Assembly: GCF_014639075.1 (NCBI RefSeq)
Contig: NZ_BMFS01000002.1
Coordinates: 248,001 to 312,000 of the forward strand
Length of the DNA: 64,000 nucleotides
Direction of reading: 5' to 3'
Source: Glycocaulis albus
Lineage (GTDB): Bacteria; Pseudomonadota; Alphaproteobacteria; Caulobacterales; Maricaulaceae
The stretch's first letter is position 1. Each line of letters starts with the position of its first letter. A program made the position numbers and the translations under genes. The notes beneath the pieces were generated by a model that had not been told where the DNA came from, made no database searches, and saw nothing but the letters and a program-made list of their open reading frames with translations. Shown piece by piece: positions 35,327 through 42,946 of the stretch.

Positions 35327-37035
35327 TCTCCGGCCGCTTCCCGCGAACGATCCGGTATACGCCGGCAAGACAGCTGGCGCACCGCGCCATGCTAATGACA
35401 AAGAGGCGCGCGCTCAGCGCGCTTGCCAGGAACATCCCCGCCCTCAAAACGCCGCCTCACAAGAAAGCACCGCCCCTCGCTGGCGACCTGCCGGCCCCCT
35501 TCCTGTCAGGCGCGCACGGCACGGTCAGCGTCAAGAACGGGCAGTACACATTCAATTTCCTCAATTCACCCCGGCGGTTCACCCTGCCCGTCGACTGGCA
35601 TCGCGAAGACCTCAACACAGGCACCCGGCTGTGGAAGCTCAATCTCCACTATTTCGACTATCTGCATCAGCTCGAGAATGCGGACTTTGAGGCGCTGGTT
35701 TCAGACTGGATTGCGCAAAACCGCCCCTTCAAACCGGGATACTGGCTCGATAGCTGGAACAGCTACGCCATGTCGATCAGGCTGGTCGCGTGGATGGGCG
35801 AGTATCAGCGGAGGCAGGCACATCTGGGCTACGCATTTGCCGAACGGATGATCGCCTCGATCGCCGAGCAGGCCCGCTTTCTCCAGGCCAATCTCGAAGA
35901 AGACATTGGCGGCAATCACCTCATCAAGAACATCCGCGCGCTCTACTGGTGCGGCCGGTTCTTTGCCGGCGAGACCGGCTGCAAGGCCACCCGCACGGCG
36001 AACAGGCTGCTTGCGCGCGAGCTGGACCGGCAGATCCTGCCCGATGGGTTCCATTTCGAGCTTTCGCCCGCCTATCATTGTCAGGTCCTGGCAGACCTTC
36101 TGGATTGTTGGCGGCTGATGGCGCCAGGCAGCTTGCGTGCGAAGCTGGAGAGCAAGCTCGTCCTCATGGCGCAGATTGCGTCCGACTTCACGCACCCTGA
36201 CGGACTGATATCGCTGTTTAACGATGGCGGCCTGCACATGACTGTGTCCTGCGGCGCGTTGAAAGACGCCTATGAGACGCTGCTGGGGCCCTGGCCACAG
36301 GCACTGTCCGGGAGCCAGTACCGCGCTGCCGGCTTTTTCCTGAAACGCACCTCCAAACTGTTCCTTGCCTACGACGCGGGCAGGTTGGGTCCCGACGGAT
36401 TACCGGCCCACGCACATGGCGATGTCTTCTCATTCGAACTGTCATTGGGACAGCAGAGGATGATCGTCGATACCGGCGTCTTTGAATACAATGCCGGAGC
36501 CCGGCGGGCGCACTCGCGCGCCACTGTGGCGCACAACACCCTGACGCTCGACGATCACGACCAGGGCGAATTCTGGTCCGCATTCCGGCTGGGCCGGCGC
36601 CCCGGCGTGATTGTCAATTCTGCCTGCATCACCGCCGGCAACTGGATGGTTGACGCCCGGCACGACGGCTACGCCCACCTGGATGGTTCGCCGGTCCATC
36701 GCCGTGTGATCACGATCAGCGATGATGAGACGATCAGCATTCAGGACGCAATTGCCGGCGGGCGCGGGCAACGGGCTGTCGCACGTCTCCTCCTTCACCC
36801 TTCGGTGGAGATTGTGCGTGACGACAGGGACCATATCCTCCTGCGTTCGGGTGAGGCACGGCTGCGGCTGGAAGCGGAATCCGCCCGGGTCAGCGTGGTG
36901 GAGCGCCCTTGGTGGCCCGATTTCGGCTGTGAGGTCATGACCCGTCAACTGGTGCTCGATTACGGCACCGCACCTGGAGAATGGAGCTTCCAGCTACACC
37001 TTGAAACTGCCGCGTCACACTCGAACACCTCATGA
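35323..37035 (+). CDS. Heparinase II/III family protein
   Basis: A 570-residue protein. An N-terminal toroid (LWKLNLHYFDYLHQL, WLDSWNSYAMSIRLVAWM, GGNHLIKNIRAL) is followed by the Hepar_II_III beta domain with LPAHAHGDVFSFEL near residue 362, DTGVFEYN and AHSRATVAHNTLTLD. These include the His and Tyr candidates for lyase chemistry on uronate-containing glycans. No signal peptide is evident, so it may act in the cytoplasm or as a synthesis-linked modifier. Such genes are typical of alphaproteobacterial EPS loci. Start ATG 35323 overlaps the formyltransferase stop. A GT4 gene follows after 16 bases. Confidence 0.85.
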   Translation: MISGRFPRTIRYTPARQLAHRAMLMTKRRALSALARNIPALKTPPHKKAPPLAGDLPAPFLSGAHGTVSVKNGQYTFNFLNSPRRFTLPVDWHREDLNTGTRLWKLNLHYFDYLHQLENADFEALVSDWIAQNRPFKPGYWLDSWNSYAMSIRLVAWMGEYQRRQAHLGYAFAERMIASIAEQARFLQANLEEDIGGNHLIKNIRALYWCGRFFAGETGCKATRTANRLLARELDRQILPDGFHFELSPAYHCQVLADLLDCWRLMAPGSLRAKLESKLVLMAQIASDFTHPDGLISLFNDGGLHMTVSCGALKDAYETLLGPWPQALSGSQYRAAGFFLKRTSKLFLAYDAGRLGPDGLPAHAHGDVFSFELSLGQQRMIVDTGVFEYNAGARRAHSRATVAHNTLTLDDHDQGEFWSAFRLGRRPGVIVNSACITAGNWMVDARHDGYAHLDGSPVHRRVITISDDETISIQDAIAGGRGQRAVARLLLHPSVEIVRDDRDHILLRSGEARLRLEAESARVSVVERPWWPDFGCEVMTRQLVLDYGTAPGEWSFQLHLETAASHSNTS

Positions 37036-37051
37036 CCGGACGGCAGAGGCC

Positions 37052-38284
37052 ATGCACATCCTGTTTCTGACCGACAACTTCCCGCCCGAGGTCAACGCGC
37101 CCGCCAGCCGCACCTTCGAGCACGCCCGCGAATGGGTACGGCTGGGGGCGAAGGTCACCATCATCACCTGCGCGCCGAACTTCCCGAAAGGCAAGGTCTT
37201 TCCCGGCTATCGCAACCGTCTGCACAGCCGTGAGGAGATGGACGGCATCACCGTTATCCGCGTCTGGACCTACATCACCGCCAATGAAGGCCTTTACAGG
37301 CGCACGCTTGATTACGTGAGCTTCATGGTGTCGGCCTTCATCGCCTCTTTCGGCGTGCGCAAGGTGGACATCGTCATCGGCACCTCGCCGCAGTTTTTCA
37401 CCGCCATGTGCGCCTTCATGATCGGCCTCTTCCGGCGGCGCCCCTGGATATTCGAACTGCGCGACATCTGGCCGGCGTCAATCAAGGCCGTCGGCGCGGT
37501 CCGTGACGGACCGGTTCTTGTCACGCTTGAGGCGATCGAGCTGTTTCTCTACCGGCGCGCCACCCGTATCGTGGCCGTTACCCAGGCATTCAGGACGGAG
37601 CTGGCCAGGCGCGGTATCGCGCCGGAGAAGGTTGATGTCGTCACCAATGGCGCAGACCTGACGCGCTTCGCCCCGATCCCCCGTCCTGCCGCCCTGTCGC
37701 GGGAGCTGGGGCTGGAAGGGTGCTTCGTCGCCGGCTATGTCGGCACGCACGGCCTGGCCCACGGGCTGGAAACACTGCTGGAGGCCGCCAGCCTGCTGCA
37801 GGCACGCGAAGACGGCGCACACATTCGCATCCTGCTTCTGGGCGATGGCGCGAGGAAACCTGCCCTGCGCAAGCTCGCCAGCGAGCGCGGGCTCAAAAAC
37901 GTGATCTTTGTCGACAGTGTTTCGAAAGCAGAAGTACCGCAATACTGGGCATTACTGGATGTGTCGATCATCCATCTCCGGCGCGATCCGTTGTTTGCAG
38001 GCGTAATTCCGTCAAAGCTTTTCGAGTGCATGGCGATGGGCCTGCCGGTGCTTCACGGTGTAGAAGGAGAGTCTGCCAGCATCGTGCAATGCGAAGGTGT
38101 CGGGCAAACCTTTGCTCCTGAAAATGCCGCAGAGCTCGCCGCTCGCCTGACGCACCTCGCCGGTGCTCCTGAGACCCTGGCCACATATCGCGAGAAATGC
38201 CTGGCCGCTGCGCCACGTTACGACCGGAAGACGCTCGCCGGTGCCATGCTGGACATTATCCGGCAGACAGCCCGCACCCCCTGA
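37052..38284 (+). CDS. GT4 glycosyltransferase, WbuB-like
   Basis: A 410-residue GT-B transferase. N-terminal MHILFLTDNFPPEVNAPASR and the acceptor-domain WIFELRDIWPASIKAVG are typical of WbuB-type (L-fucosamine or related amino-sugar) transferases. The donor-domain segments are VDVVTNGADLTRF, AGYVGTHGLAHGLETLL and IPSKLFECMAMGLPVLHG. It probably adds the second sugar of the repeat unit. Start ATG 37052 with GGCAGAGG upstream. It ends 163 bases before the initiating sugar transferase. Confidence 0.9.
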   Translation: MHILFLTDNFPPEVNAPASRTFEHAREWVRLGAKVTIITCAPNFPKGKVFPGYRNRLHSREEMDGITVIRVWTYITANEGLYRRTLDYVSFMVSAFIASFGVRKVDIVIGTSPQFFTAMCAFMIGLFRRRPWIFELRDIWPASIKAVGAVRDGPVLVTLEAIELFLYRRATRIVAVTQAFRTELARRGIAPEKVDVVTNGADLTRFAPIPRPAALSRELGLEGCFVAGYVGTHGLAHGLETLLEAASLLQAREDGAHIRILLLGDGARKPALRKLASERGLKNVIFVDSVSKAEVPQYWALLDVSIIHLRRDPLFAGVIPSKLFECMAMGLPVLHGVEGESASIVQCEGVGQTFAPENAAELAARLTHLAGAPETLATYREKCLAAAPRYDRKTLAGAMLDIIRQTARTP

Positions 38285-38447
38285 ATGCGCCTCCGGAAGC
38301 GGCCGATTGCTTAACAAAGCGTTACGCAATTGCAACAATCGGAGCGTAAAGTATGGATTATCGGCGTGTTTTGGTCCGGCGGGCCTGATTGGCGTTGCGG
38401 TGCCCACGCTTCAACTGGCACCGTGCGGCGGGACGTTGGCAGGACTG

Positions 38448-39164
38448 ATGGCGGGTATGGACAATCGCGGCACTCTTCTGGGGAGAGATGCAGAGGCCTT
38501 GCTGGTACTCAAGCAGGGGTCTGGCGCAGCCATGCCCGAAAAGTTCGGCCGCCTGCCCCCTCACGCGCCGGGAAGCATTCGTCCGGGCGACCAGACGGGC
38601 GGTATGGCCAAGCGTCTCTTTGATATTGCTGTTGCCGGATCAGCCCTCGTCTTCATGCTGCCACTGCTTCTGGCCACGGCTCTGCTCGTAAAGCTGACGA
38701 GCCGCGGGCCCGTCCTGTTCTGGTCGGCGCGCGATAACGGACAAGGCGCCACGTTCGCCATGCCGAAATTCCGCACGATGCGGGCCGGATCCCCGCTACA
38801 GCCGCGCGAACAGTTTGCCAATGCCGCCTCCAGCATGACCCCTCCTGGCCAGTTTCTGCGCCGGACCAGCCTTGATGAACTGCCCCAGCTGATCCCTGTG
38901 CTGACCGGCAGGATGAGCCTGATCGGACCGCGTCCGCTACTGCCGAGCGACCCGGCCGTTTACCAGCGCAGGCTGATCGCCAACGGCAAGCTTTCCCGTC
39001 CGGGTCTGACCGGACTCGCCCAGATCAGCGGGCGCAATAATCTCACCGCGCGCCGCAAAGCGCGCTACGACCAGTTCTACACCGATCACTGGTCGTGGAG
39101 CCTCGATATGTGGATCCTCTGGCGTACCGCAAAGGTCGTCATCTCGCGCGCCGGCGTGCTTTAG
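38448..39164 (+). CDS. Initiating undecaprenyl-phosphate sugar-1-phosphate transferase (PglC/WcaJ core type)
   Basis: A 238-residue bacterial sugar transferase. The core begins at KRLFDIAVAGSALVF (one membrane hairpin) and contains MPKFRTM, SLDELPQLIPVLTGRMSLIG and PGLTGLAQISGRN, the signature of enzymes transferring a sugar phosphate to undecaprenyl phosphate. It starts the repeat-unit assembly. It lacks the N-terminal multi-helix domain of WbaP/WcaJ, so it is the minimal PglC-like form with a ~50-residue leader. Start at 38448 (AGGA four bases before) is uncertain; ATG 38532 or 38604 are alternatives. Confidence 0.88.
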   Translation: MAGMDNRGTLLGRDAEALLVLKQGSGAAMPEKFGRLPPHAPGSIRPGDQTGGMAKRLFDIAVAGSALVFMLPLLLATALLVKLTSRGPVLFWSARDNGQGATFAMPKFRTMRAGSPLQPREQFANAASSMTPPGQFLRRTSLDELPQLIPVLTGRMSLIGPRPLLPSDPAVYQRRLIANGKLSRPGLTGLAQISGRNNLTARRKARYDQFYTDHWSWSLDMWILWRTAKVVISRAGVL

Positions 39165-39198
39165 CGCGTTGCCGCAATCCCGGCAAAAAGGGAGAGTC

Positions 39199-39274
39199 TG
39201 GTGGGTGGTGACGGGGTCGAACCGCCGACCTACTCGGTGTAAACGAGTTGCTCTACCAGCTGAGCTAACCACCC
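39199..39274 (-). tRNA. tRNA-Val (anticodon TAC)
   Basis: A 76-base cloverleaf with encoded CCA and acceptor GGGTGGT/ACCACCC. The anticodon loop TTTACAC on an ACTCG/CGAGT stem gives TAC (Val). It lies just after the polysaccharide locus on the opposite strand. Confidence 0.95.
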
Positions 39275-39359
39275 TTCCAGAAGCCGCTGTTTAGCGCTGC
39301 TTGCGCGCGCGGGCAATCACCGCGCTGCCATCAAAGGCAGACCCGCCCGCACTGCGCGA

Positions 39360-40532
39360 TCAGCTGGCGCGCGCGGCAGGCTCAAGCCGGTCTGACCCGT
39401 ACGATCCGAACGAGTGCACAGATACCGCATGGCGGCTGAGCGTAGTGAGCGCACGCGCGACATTGGGGTGTTCTTCATGCCCTTCGAGGTCGAGAAAGAA
39501 CATTTGCTGCCAGGGCTTTCCGGCAATCGGACGGCTCTCCAGCTTGGTGAGGTTCACCCCCTCCTTGCGGAAACCGTCAAGCGCACTGACGAGCGAGCCG
39601 GCCGCGTCCGATGTCACAATCACCAGCGATGTCTTGCACGGCAGGAGCGGTGAGGCCGGTTCAGGGTCGATCGCCAGTGCAACAAAGCGCGTGTAATTCT
39701 CCGGGTGATCGGAGGCATGTGAATCGATCACATTCAGTCCAAACAGGCGCGCTGCATCCCGTCCCGCAACGGCGGCAATGTCCGGCTTACCCGTCAGTGC
39801 CTCGTTCAGCGCCTCGGTGGAAGAGCTGACCGCGCGGGTCTTCAGTTCAGGATGACGGGCAAAGAAGCGCTGGGACTGGCGCAGCGCCTGGGGATGGCCG
39901 AGCACGGTTCGCACCGTGCCCAGATCATGCGCCTTGCCGACAATGCAGTGCTCGACCTTGTAATGGTGTTCACCGGCAATCTTCAGCCTGGTGTCGCGTA
40001 AAAGGTCATAGACCTCCACAATGCCGCCGGTCGTGGTGTTCTCTATGGGGGCAAAGCCGTAATCGGCCTCACCCTTCTCCACCGCTTCAAAAATGCCGGC
40101 AAACTCACGCTGGATCACGGGCATCACGGCTGAATAGCGGCCTGCGAAATGGGCGTCGGCGGCAAACTGGCTATAGCTGCCTGGCCCGCCAAGATAGGCC
40201 ACCTTCGCCTCGCTCAGGGTGGCGGTGCGCACGCGTGCATCCAGCCCCGCGCGCTGGCGGCGCAGTGAATCATCAATGATGAGCTGGAACAGTTTTTCGA
40301 CGAAAGCCTCGTCCAGCCCCTCTTCACGGCCGAGGGCAACGGCCCGGTCCAGCACCGCGCGCTCACGCTCGACATCGCGCACCAGCGCACCATCACCGGC
40401 TTTCAGCGCGCCCAGCGCCTCGGCCAGCCGCCGCCTTTCAACGAGGGTCCGGACCAGATTGGCATCCGTCTGGTCTATCGCATTGCGAAGGCTTGTGCGC
40501 TCTTCGGTCCGGCTGTCGCTCTGTGTGGTCAT
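39360..40532 (-). CDS. pheA: Chorismate mutase/prephenate dehydratase (P-protein)
   Basis: A 390-residue bifunctional enzyme converting chorismate to prephenate and then to phenylpyruvate for phenylalanine synthesis. An AroQ-type chorismate mutase spans residues ~12-95 (VERRRLAEALGALK, RDVERERAVL), the dehydratase ~110-290 (AYLGGPGSYSQFAA, APIENTTTGGI) and an ACT domain ~300-385 with LESRPI, the Phe-feedback motif. Upstream on the same strand is a 20-codon Phe/Tyr-rich leader and a terminator-like hairpin, so transcription attenuation is expected as well as allosteric control. Confidence 0.95.
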   Translation of the reverse strand: MTTQSDSRTEERTSLRNAIDQTDANLVRTLVERRRLAEALGALKAGDGALVRDVERERAVLDRAVALGREEGLDEAFVEKLFQLIIDDSLRRQRAGLDARVRTATLSEAKVAYLGGPGSYSQFAADAHFAGRYSAVMPVIQREFAGIFEAVEKGEADYGFAPIENTTTGGIVEVYDLLRDTRLKIAGEHHYKVEHCIVGKAHDLGTVRTVLGHPQALRQSQRFFARHPELKTRAVSSSTEALNEALTGKPDIAAVAGRDAARLFGLNVIDSHASDHPENYTRFVALAIDPEPASPLLPCKTSLVIVTSDAAGSLVSALDGFRKEGVNLTKLESRPIAGKPWQQMFFLDLEGHEEHPNVARALTTLSRHAVSVHSFGSYGSDRLEPAARAS

Positions 40533-40563
40533 GGCACCCTGCCCTCTTGTCCCTGAAATGAAA

Positions 40564-40594
40564 ACGGCCCCGTCCGGTTTGGTGGAGGGGCCGT
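40564..40594 (-). terminator. Attenuator terminator of pheA (stem 3:4)
   Basis: On the minus strand ACGGCCCC pairs with GGGGCCGT around a 15-base loop, followed directly by TTTTC. It lies between the leader peptide and pheA, 31 bases before the pheA ATG. The 5' arm is extended upstream by GATTTC, which can instead pair with a segment in the leader stop region (see the antiterminator entry). Confidence 0.8.
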
Positions 40595-40668
40595 GAAATC
40601 CGTCTGGCTGCTTGTTCGCGCGCAGATTTCACCCGCCCCTGGTAAAGAGGCCGAAATAATAGCGGGTG
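40587..40668 (-). promoter_or_regulatory. Alternative RNA pairings of the pheA attenuator
   Basis: Read on the minus strand. Region 1 CACCCGC (40662-40668, leader codons 8-10) complements region 2 GCGGGTG (40630-40636). Region 2 with its flank, GGGGC (40635-40639) and GTGAAATC (40625-40632), complements region 3 GATTTCAC plus GCCCC (40587-40600). Region 3 also forms the terminator with region 4. This 1:2, 2:3, 3:4 order is that of ribosome-mediated attenuation. Stalling at the Phe codons after region 1 would free region 2 and allow read-through. Confidence 0.8.
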
Positions 40669-40691
40669 GCAAAAATGCTGCGAGTGCTCAT
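40629..40691 (-). CDS. pheA leader peptide (20 residues, Phe/Tyr-rich)
   Basis: A short frame on the minus strand from ATG 40691: MSTRSIFATRYYFGLFTRGG. It has three Phe (7, 13, 16) and two Tyr (11, 12) in 20 residues, beginning about 160 bases before pheA. Its sequence contains attenuator region 1, and its stop lies within region 2. An analogue of enterobacterial pheL, though I see no sequence relation to it. The Shine-Dalgarno is weak (TAGG). A TTGACC -35-like element lies at 40721-40726. Confidence 0.8.
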   Translation of the reverse strand: MSTRSIFATRYYFGLFTRGG

Positions 40692-40804
40692 ACGCCTACT
40701 GTGAGCAGGAAATCGGGTGGGGTCAACGGCCTATGGCAACAGGCTTGGCAATGCATCGTGCGCGTGAAACGCTGCGTCCTGGACAAGAGGAACGGGGAAT
40801 TGAG

Positions 40805-41455
40805 ATGATCAGAACCGCAATTTTGCTCGCAAGCTGTCTTTTGGCTGCTTGCGCGCCCGCCTCTGACGATGGCGATGGCAATGGTGCAACCCTCACCGCG
40901 GAGATCACGACATCGCTGGGCGTGATCAGTCTCGAGCTTTATCCGGATGCGGCGCCGGTATCGGTCGCCAACTTCGTTGAGCATGCGCAGGCCGGCCATT
41001 ATGACGGCGGCTCCTTCTATCGTGCGGTTCGCCCCGACAATGACCGCCCCGGCATCGAGCCCATGCATCTCATCCAGGGCGGTTACGGATTTGACGGATT
41101 GCCGGAGGCAGACGGCATCGCCCACGAACCCACCGAACAAACCGGCCTGTCACATGTGCGCGGCGCCATCTCGATGGCGCGGTTTGATCCCGGCACCGCC
41201 ACAACCGAGTTCTTTATCATGGTGGACGACTATCCGGACCTCGATTCAGGCCCCGGGCGGCGTAATCCCGACGAGGCGGGCTATGCCGTGTTCGGCCAGG
41301 TGATTGCAGGCATGGAGGTGGTCGAGGCGATCGCTGAGCAGGAGACGAGCCTGGAGGAAGCGCCAGAGGACTTCCAGTACCCGCAATTCATCGTAGAGCC
41401 GGTGCGGATTGAGAGCGTGCGGGTTGTGCATGCTAACGCGCGGGGACAACAATGA
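40805..41455 (+). CDS. Cyclophilin-type peptidyl-prolyl isomerase, lipoprotein
   Basis: A 216-residue cyclophilin (prolyl cis-trans isomerase). The lipoprotein signal ends LLAAC (Cys16), so it acts on periplasmic proteins at a membrane. The cyclophilin core runs from TSLGVISLELYPDAAP, through YDGGSFYRAV and HLIQGG, to GAISMARFDPGTATTEFFI and YAVFGQVIAGMEVVEAI. The usual catalytic Arg is present in FYRAV. Start ATG 40805 with a GGGGAA stretch upstream. Divergent from the pheA leader; its stop overlaps the oxygenase start (ATGA). Confidence 0.9.
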   Translation: MIRTAILLASCLLAACAPASDDGDGNGATLTAEITTSLGVISLELYPDAAPVSVANFVEHAQAGHYDGGSFYRAVRPDNDRPGIEPMHLIQGGYGFDGLPEADGIAHEPTEQTGLSHVRGAISMARFDPGTATTEFFIMVDDYPDLDSGPGRRNPDEAGYAVFGQVIAGMEVVEAIAEQETSLEEAPEDFQYPQFIVEPVRIESVRVVHANARGQQ

Positions 41456-42945
41456 GCGCTGAAAACCAAAAAGCCGCATCCAGCTATGGAATAGCCGCAA
41501 GCGAAGTATCGGCGGATCGCCTTTATCAAAGTATCGACACCGATGGCTACGTTACTGTCCGGGACTTTTTCCCAGAAGACCGGGTGCTGAAGGCGCGCAA
41601 TCAACTTCAGGCACTGTTCGACGCTGATCTCGAGGACAGGCAACGGGCTGAGCACAGCGCGCCCAAATACCCGCCGAACAACTCAACCCTGACCGACCTT
41701 ATGCGGACGATCCGCTCACCATCAACAAAGTCGGAGCTGACGGCCAGGCTGATCGCAGACATTCTTGAAAACGAGCCGTTCGCCGAGATGATAAGGCGGG
41801 TTGTGGGCCCCAACTACCAGCTTCGCCAGGATCTCGTACGCATTTCGTCGGGCAAGAATGACGAGGTGGACACTTTCCAGATCCCGCACGGATGGCATCG
41901 CGATACGCTTGGCGCCTGCAATTTCGGGATTTTCTTTGACGACATGACCACCCCCGGTTCTGGCGGGACAGCCGTGATACCGGGTACTCAATGGGAGGCG
42001 TTCGCACCCCAGTGGGATTTTGCTCTATCGCCGACCGGCAACTTTACCAATGAATTCGGCCACTCACGCCGGTCGAAATACAAGCGCCTGCCAGACGACA
42101 AGACCAGACAACTACCTGCGAACAGCTCGCTGAAGGACATCTATCAGGCGAGACGGACCGAGATCATCGGCAAGCCCGGCGATGTGTATTTCTTTCTCAA
42201 CGACGCCTGGCACGGGCGTTGGCCGAACACGACGGGCCGGCAGCTGATGACCATCCGGTTCACGCTCTACCCTTCCGAACTCGCTACCTTCCCGCCACGA
42301 ATTTTTCCTGTGCCACGCAACTACCCGGAAATTCTGCGGCGTCATTATTCAGAGAGCCTACCCGACAACGCGCCCAACACCACCTTGATGCACCGATATG
42401 CCGGGCGGCGGCGCGGGCTGGGGCCACAAACGACTGCCTGGCTGGAGAAGCGTCACGCTGTCGCCGTACAGAAGCTGGAACAGGATGGCGGGGCCGGAGT
42501 TGTATCGTACACCACGGTCGCGGCTGATGACGGCCCCATCGACCTGGCGTTCGAGAAATGCGAACGGGCGCGGCTCCTTGCCCCCGGTGAGGCGGTCAAG
42601 CCGCTGCGGCAACTGGCCGGAATGATTGCAAATTCAATCAATGCCCGCTCCGATACCGCAACGCTGCCCGAACTGTACAAGGCGCTCATCGATGCCGCCG
42701 GGGCGCGTCCCGATGACACGGACGCGGTTTATTGTGAACGCATGTTCGAGAGTGCAATGGTCCGCATCGAGCGGCTCGACAACCTTTCCGACGAGGAAGT
42801 GTCAAAGCGGGACCCCGAAGCCTTGGCCATGGTGTTTATGATCGCCATCGAGGCGCTGAGGCAGGTTTATGCGAGAGGGCGGCGCGCACAAAGTCAGGCC
42901 GCAGACGGGAGCCCTGCCCCTAAGGCCAGGCCCCCATCTGAATAG
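41452..42945 (+). CDS. PhyH-like Fe(II)/2-oxoglutarate dioxygenase
   Basis: A 497-residue protein. The first ~280 residues form a phytanoyl-CoA-hydroxylase-type double-stranded beta-helix. The iron triad is His149-x-Asp151 in HGWHRD and His254 in DAWHGRW, with Arg263 for 2-oxoglutarate. The C-terminal ~200 residues are helical and unrecognised. It probably hydroxylates an unidentified small molecule or lipid. The start overlaps the cyclophilin stop (ATGA), an unusual pairing. It converges on lon with one base between the stops. Confidence 0.78.
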   Translation: MSAENQKAASSYGIAASEVSADRLYQSIDTDGYVTVRDFFPEDRVLKARNQLQALFDADLEDRQRAEHSAPKYPPNNSTLTDLMRTIRSPSTKSELTARLIADILENEPFAEMIRRVVGPNYQLRQDLVRISSGKNDEVDTFQIPHGWHRDTLGACNFGIFFDDMTTPGSGGTAVIPGTQWEAFAPQWDFALSPTGNFTNEFGHSRRSKYKRLPDDKTRQLPANSSLKDIYQARRTEIIGKPGDVYFFLNDAWHGRWPNTTGRQLMTIRFTLYPSELATFPPRIFPVPRNYPEILRRHYSESLPDNAPNTTLMHRYAGRRRGLGPQTTAWLEKRHAVAVQKLEQDGGAGVVSYTTVAADDGPIDLAFEKCERARLLAPGEAVKPLRQLAGMIANSINARSDTATLPELYKALIDAAGARPDDTDAVYCERMFESAMVRIERLDNLSDEEVSKRDPEALAMVFMIAIEALRQVYARGRRAQSQAADGSPAPKARPPSE

Positions 42946-42946
42946 C

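Noticed and set aside
38353-38388. The 11-codon frame before the sugar transferase as a gene
   Set aside because: Too short and of mixed composition; noted only as a possible upstream frame.
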